Positions 59,101-64,000 of a stretch of 64,000 nucleotides of DNA are shown piece after piece; the first letter of the stretch is position 1; each line of letters opens with the position of its first letter. The notes under the pieces are model-generated. The model had not been told where the DNA came from. It worked only from the letters and a program-made list of their open reading frames with translations, and did not search any database. The translations under genes were made by a program, and so were the position numbers. This stretch comes from Balanoglossus misakiensis (taxonomy: Eukaryota > Hemichordata), in assembly GCA_040954595.2 (NCBI GenBank), contig CM082578.2:8804001-8868000 (forward strand), written 5' to 3'.

Positions 59101-62100
59101 CCTCTGACCTTACGTGGCATTATGGACTTCGGATCCTTCAATTAGTTTCACATGAATGGGTTCACACTTTCCCTGGATGGAGTTACTCTCAATATCCTCT
59201 CCGTTCACCCACACTACTTCAATCCCACTACATCATCTCACTATAGAAAAATTCAGATTCAATTTAAATTGAATCACATATACCAGGCTGGCATATGTTC
59301 CTGGTTATTCCGTGACAAGTTTTCTGATCCCGGATCTGATACAGGAAAGAGATGTTCGTTACTATCCTGGATGCGGTTTGTCAAAAAAAGCCTCCCACTC
59401 GGTCGATCAAACTGCATAGTTTAGTCGGATGATTCAATTTTAAAGCATCCACAGCCAGTTACACATTTCTACATTTGACATTTTCAAATATTTTGGCAAA
59501 CACACACTGAATAATGTGTTCCTATGTTCCATATATGGCTATAATCTCAGCATCAGCATGAGGATGAATTTTGTGGTTATATCTGCCCGGCTCTGCGTGC
59601 TGTTTTATCGGAATGGCAACAGCTGTCATCAAAAATGAAGAGCTTTGGGTATTTACTCTGACAGTGACCATGTATGCTGACTTATTTATCATTTATAATG
59701 ATGAATGGGTTTTGTTAAGTCTGCTCTGGGAAAGAAATAACAGTCAGTCCACCACAATTTACCTTAACATAGAAACATTTCAAGATCTTTACAAAGAAGA
59801 CAAAAAAAATAACTTTTCAGAAAATTTAAATGTAAAACAGGTGGACTACACAAAGGCCCAGAGACCTTGCCTCACAAATGTCGGCCATGACGAACAACAT
59901 CCAAAGGATGATGGATAGTTGAAGTTCAAGGGTCAGAAAGTTGCAACATCTCTTCAAGGCAGTGGTGCCCATAAACTGTGTGACATCTTGTATTATATGC
60001 CCTGAAACCTGGCATCAGATGTCAAGAGGTTAATTTATACTCTTCTTGTGTGGTGGTCCAAAGACAATTTGCCCGGCTGACCCATCCTTTGTGGAATGAA
60101 TGTGATGTGGCTAGGTTTTTTAATACGGGCTATTAAAACTACACTGACACTTGTCAAATCCAAGACTTTCCCAGATGGTCATATCAATGTATTGTGCTTT
60201 TCGTCAGAGCTCTTTATTGCATGGACATGCTTGCATACACTGGCAATCATATTCCAAACGTCAATCTTTTGTCTAGGCAAAATTTAATTATAATTGTTTA
60301 TTATGTATCATGAGATGCATTTTGTATTCTTGCATGCAAGTTTTTAATGCAACAATCACTACCGGTACTTCCATTTAGGGTGATACACCATTGTTTTCTT
60401 CACAGCATTGTAGATTAATTATGCCACCTTATGTAACACTAACATCATAACAGACAATGGGTTGAAATAACAATAGGACACAATAGTACGGCCATCTAGG
60501 GTACAGAGAGTTAGAGTGTCTTCCACACATTTTATCAAGATACAAGGAAACTTCATGTCACAGCACATTAAAATTGTCAAAAGCATAGAGTGTGTCAGGC
60601 TGAATTTGGTTGCAAGATGTAGTATATGTTTCCCTGCCCATAACACTTGTACATCTGGTAGGAACTAGAGGCGACTTTAGAAAGAGACGTCAGTTTTGCT
60701 TTAGCAATATTCACGCTAACACTGAGCCAGTTCAAAGTGATCAATAGTTGGGCAGAGGGCTAAGACATGCATCCATGCCACAAACACCTGAGGTTAACAC
60801 CTGAGGTTCATGACATTTCTTGCAAGAGGAAACCTGAGGCACTGCAACTGTAGATGTCAATATTTTGAATGATTCCCTTTGATCATTCTTTTTTTACACA
60901 AACTCTATGCTTTGTATGACTGTATTTGCAGGTAACTGGACACTGTTATTCATACAAACATCAACAACTGGCAGGTCTTGACCTCTTTCAAATCATGTTT
61001 ATTCAAAAACAGACCCCCTCAATAAAAGGTGTGAACTGACCATATTAACACCCACTTGATAGTCTTGAAGGTGATAATTCATGGCTTTTGTAGGTGCTAA
61101 TTACATGCAAAGAACTGCTACACCAACATGATATTGCCACACCACTGCATGGGCCCATCTCCGGTGCTCTCATGAGGCTCTCAGTGACTGGTCATTTTGT
61201 TATGCTTCTCTGTCTGCGAGACTGGTTTTTGAATTTGACCAACAGGTGTGTGGAAGTTATAACCTCTGAGATGTAGTCGCTTTCTGAATCCTGTCATAGT
61301 CAATTTTGTAAGCTATACATGTAGGTAGTGTCAAATACTTGTGCATTCAGAATGGCTGACAGATATGGTTTATTCCCAGCAAGTAGAACTGTCTATGGTT
61401 TATTTCTTTATATTTCTTTACTAGGCCAGCCTTTGAATTCAAGCACGTTTACGGGATACTCTATGGCCAATCTATTATGCATAATTGATTTTGAATAATG
61501 TTTATGTTGTGGTTAACAGTTTACACTCTGCTGGCAGCCTGTTCAAGCACATCAATTATTTAGCGGGTACATAGCAAGATTACACAATGCTCTTTAAAAT
61601 AAAGGGCAATAAAGGTGTAGATAGGTAATCACACTGCTTTAACTCAGAGTATGCCATCAAATCCTATTTTAATTTCAATGCTTTATTTTAGTTTTCAACA
61701 ATGACACATGCTAACAAAATTGACCACTCCCTTCTGTGAAAAACATACTAGGTGCGATCTGCAGAGCGATGATGAAGGGCCAGCATTTTTTTCGGTGGAA
61801 GGACCCTGGACACTGCCCAGCATCGCATGCACTGTAGTGATAATCCCATGGGAAACACAGTTTGACCTGAGCTGGGGGGTTGGACTGGTAAACTGAGCAT
61901 TCACCATCAGTTGACCGGACACATTTGAATACATGTTTATGTCGGCTCTTTGTGGTTTTGAATTTCCCTTTGAATGGTGTTCTGCTATTTTCATCAGGCT
62001 GCGTGTAGAGTGTATGTTGAGGCTGGGGCTAATCTCCAGCAAAGTCCTTCCACCCAGTACATGTATTGGGGACAATGTGAAAATGCCTTGGAAACTCATC

Positions 62101-64000
62101 ATTTGTACACCTGTAATAGCTGGTTGTTATCAAAGAGCTGTTTTTATTGGTCACTTTGTCAGTTCACTCTTCAAACAGGTGTACACCGGGTGCATGATTG
62201 CTGTAACCAATGACAGGCTATACTATACTAAAAAGGAAAGCGAATTCATCACTACAACTCAGAAGTACAACTATAATAAACTTGTCACACTAACGCTGCC
62301 CTTGCTGGCTTTGAACCCACCCACAATCAATAATTGGGTTTATGCAACACAGTGTGACAGTGGGAAAAATGACAACTGTTCCCACGGTTTTGCGCAGATC
62401 AAATCAATCTCTTTATAAACACCCAGCATGAATCAAATGTCATGTAATAATAACTTCAACTACAAAACCTCACCAACACACTGTGCTTAATATAGATATG
62501 TACTTGTCCTCATTCTGATGTTTCTAAGCTTTTCATGAGAATTTGGGTAAACGTTGAAACACTTCGCACAGTCAGAGATGACCAAACAGAAATTTTGAGT
62601 ACTCTTGACACATCCCATAATTTATATTTCAAAATGCAAATATTTTTTCACATCTGAATCAGACTGGTATTTAAGTATTTAAATATTAATGGCAAATGAA
62701 TATCAAGAGTGCCAGTACCAAAAATGCATAGTACACGATGTTTCAGATTATTATACACCAACTTCCATAACCGATGGTGTTCTACCTTAAAATACGTTGA
62801 AAACTACATGTACCAATATGGCTCACATATGCAATGCTTACATACTGAGTGACTGAAATGTTCCATTTTTTTAATTGAGGCCAATCATTTGCATAATTGT
62901 GTAACACGTTTTAATATTCAGTCCTCATCATAGCGCTTAAAATTCAATGGTGGAAATTTACCAGAAAATGGCACAATAAGAAAATTATGGTGATGGTAAA
63001 AATACGGTCACATGTAGACAAGCTCAATACACAAGCTTTTGGACTTGCGTACAGCTCATCCAATACATTGTGCACAGTGACCTCGTCCATACATGACCTT
63101 CTTTAGTGAATAACCCTATAATACACACATATTGTATATAACACATCAAGTATTTATAGAATCCATCACACTAAAACCATTTATTTTGACACAAGTGCAT
63201 CCCTGTGTACACAATGGAGATAGCAAATGTGTCAAGCATATGAATTTGGATCGTTTTACAGAAAAATTAATTTGTGGGAAGTTCTTCATTTGAAATATTA
63301 CATGTCAATGTTTTAATAATTGAAAAAATTTAAGTGACACATGAGTATACGTTGCAGGGCTGTACCAAAATCCATTTGATATTAATGGTCTATTTGCCTA
63401 GTATGGTTAAAAACCTTGAGATGAACATACAATTGTACATCATGACAGATTAACATTCATTGGCTATGACCTAGACCTCGGTTGCAGAATTTTCACAAAC
63501 AGAATGGAATCTCCATGTCAAAAAAACAACGAAACATCTTCTTTGATTTTTTTGAAAATTTTCTATCCATACAAATGCAACAACAGCTCAACGCTTAAAT
63601 CTGAGACTTAAAAAGCATTATAATCAATTAATGAGAAACCGACAGATCTGTAATTTGCCAAATGAATACAATGCTACCAGTTGAAAGAACATATGTTCTA
63701 ATACTTTTGATTTATTCACTAATTAACCATTGTACAGAGTTATGTTTCAATTATCATGTTATTGAATCTTTAATCATCAAAACTTATAAGTGAATTAACC
63801 TGGGTAATCATACTGGGATAATTAAGAAGGTTGTCCCCCCAAGTCCTTGCCTTTGTGGATATGCATGTGATGTCCCACAAGGTCAACTGAAGGTCAGGCA
63901 ACACATAGTTGTGTTTTTTCATCCAGCCATGTATGTAATTTAGGCACCAGCAATCAGGTATTTAGATCAGAATTTATTACCTGTGTCGCCACTCTTAAAG
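56107..64000. other. Upstream 7.9 kb without recognisable exon
   Basis: The missing first CH1 exon should encode an RWCNEHL-like motif. Reading the minus strand for it gave no match. Probably a large first intron continuing past the window. Confidence 0.65.

Noticed and set aside
63964-64000. ACAG|GTAATA donor at the right edge as the missing CH1 exon
   Set aside because: The encoded FKSGDTG does not resemble the expected CH1 sequence before DSGDIVDG, and only 20 bases are visible.

Overview
The window comes from an intron-rich animal nuclear genome. It has split genes with GT-AG junctions, AT-rich introns with many ACATGTA-type words, (CA)n microsatellites, and no bacterial-type operons. 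The style suggests a marine invertebrate such as a lophotrochozoan, amphioxus or ambulacrarian, but the sequence does not decide which. Only one gene can be supported. It is a filamin (FLN) on the minus strand, so it is read from high to low coordinates. Forty-eight exons join in a consistent reading frame from 56106 down to 17023, giving about 11.46 kb of coding sequence or roughly 3,820 residues. The true 5' end (most of CH1) and the 3' end (rod repeats after 15, the dimerisation repeat and the stop) are not seen.

Layout in transcript order. 64000-56107 has no recognisable exon and is probably the first large intron. 56106-49286 encodes the end of the first actin-binding calponin-homology (CH) domain and all of the second, with a 6.1-kb intron inside CH2. 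48516-47062 encodes filamin Ig repeats R1 and R2. 46473-30914 is the remarkable part: 28 consecutive exons, all phase 1-1, encode about 2,266 residues with no Ig-like sequence, placed exactly between R2 and R3. 30356-21555 returns to ordinary filamin repeats R3 to R14. 19441-19325 is a Ser/Thr-rich linker exon, and 17273-17023 carries most of R15. Below 17023 only one weak candidate exon was found.

The inserted region is modular. (i) A 2,970-bp exon carries 26 tandem 90-bp units in perfect register; each encodes 30 acidic residues made of two related 15-residue motifs of the type [15 protein letters not shown]. (ii) Downstream lie seven copies of an exon pair: A (49-52 aa, a basic amphipathic segment [16 protein letters not shown] followed by an acidic tail) and B (62-68 aa, Val/Glu/Pro-rich). 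The pairs sit in genomic repeats of about 1 kb whose introns are also similar. (iii) Diverged relatives and 63-90 bp mini-exons flank this array, including a hybrid exon that starts like A and ends like B. The 15-residue motif also occurs twice in each B exon, so the giant exon and the A/B array look like products of one expanding motif.

The basic filamin parts should bind and cross-link actin through the CH domains and the Ig rod. The insert would separate the actin-binding head plus R1-R2 from the rest of the rod by a long, acidic, probably extended segment. Because every insert exon is phase 1-1, exons can be added or skipped without changing frame. By analogy with the titin PEVK region this suggests length tuning by splicing, but no transcript evidence is available here.
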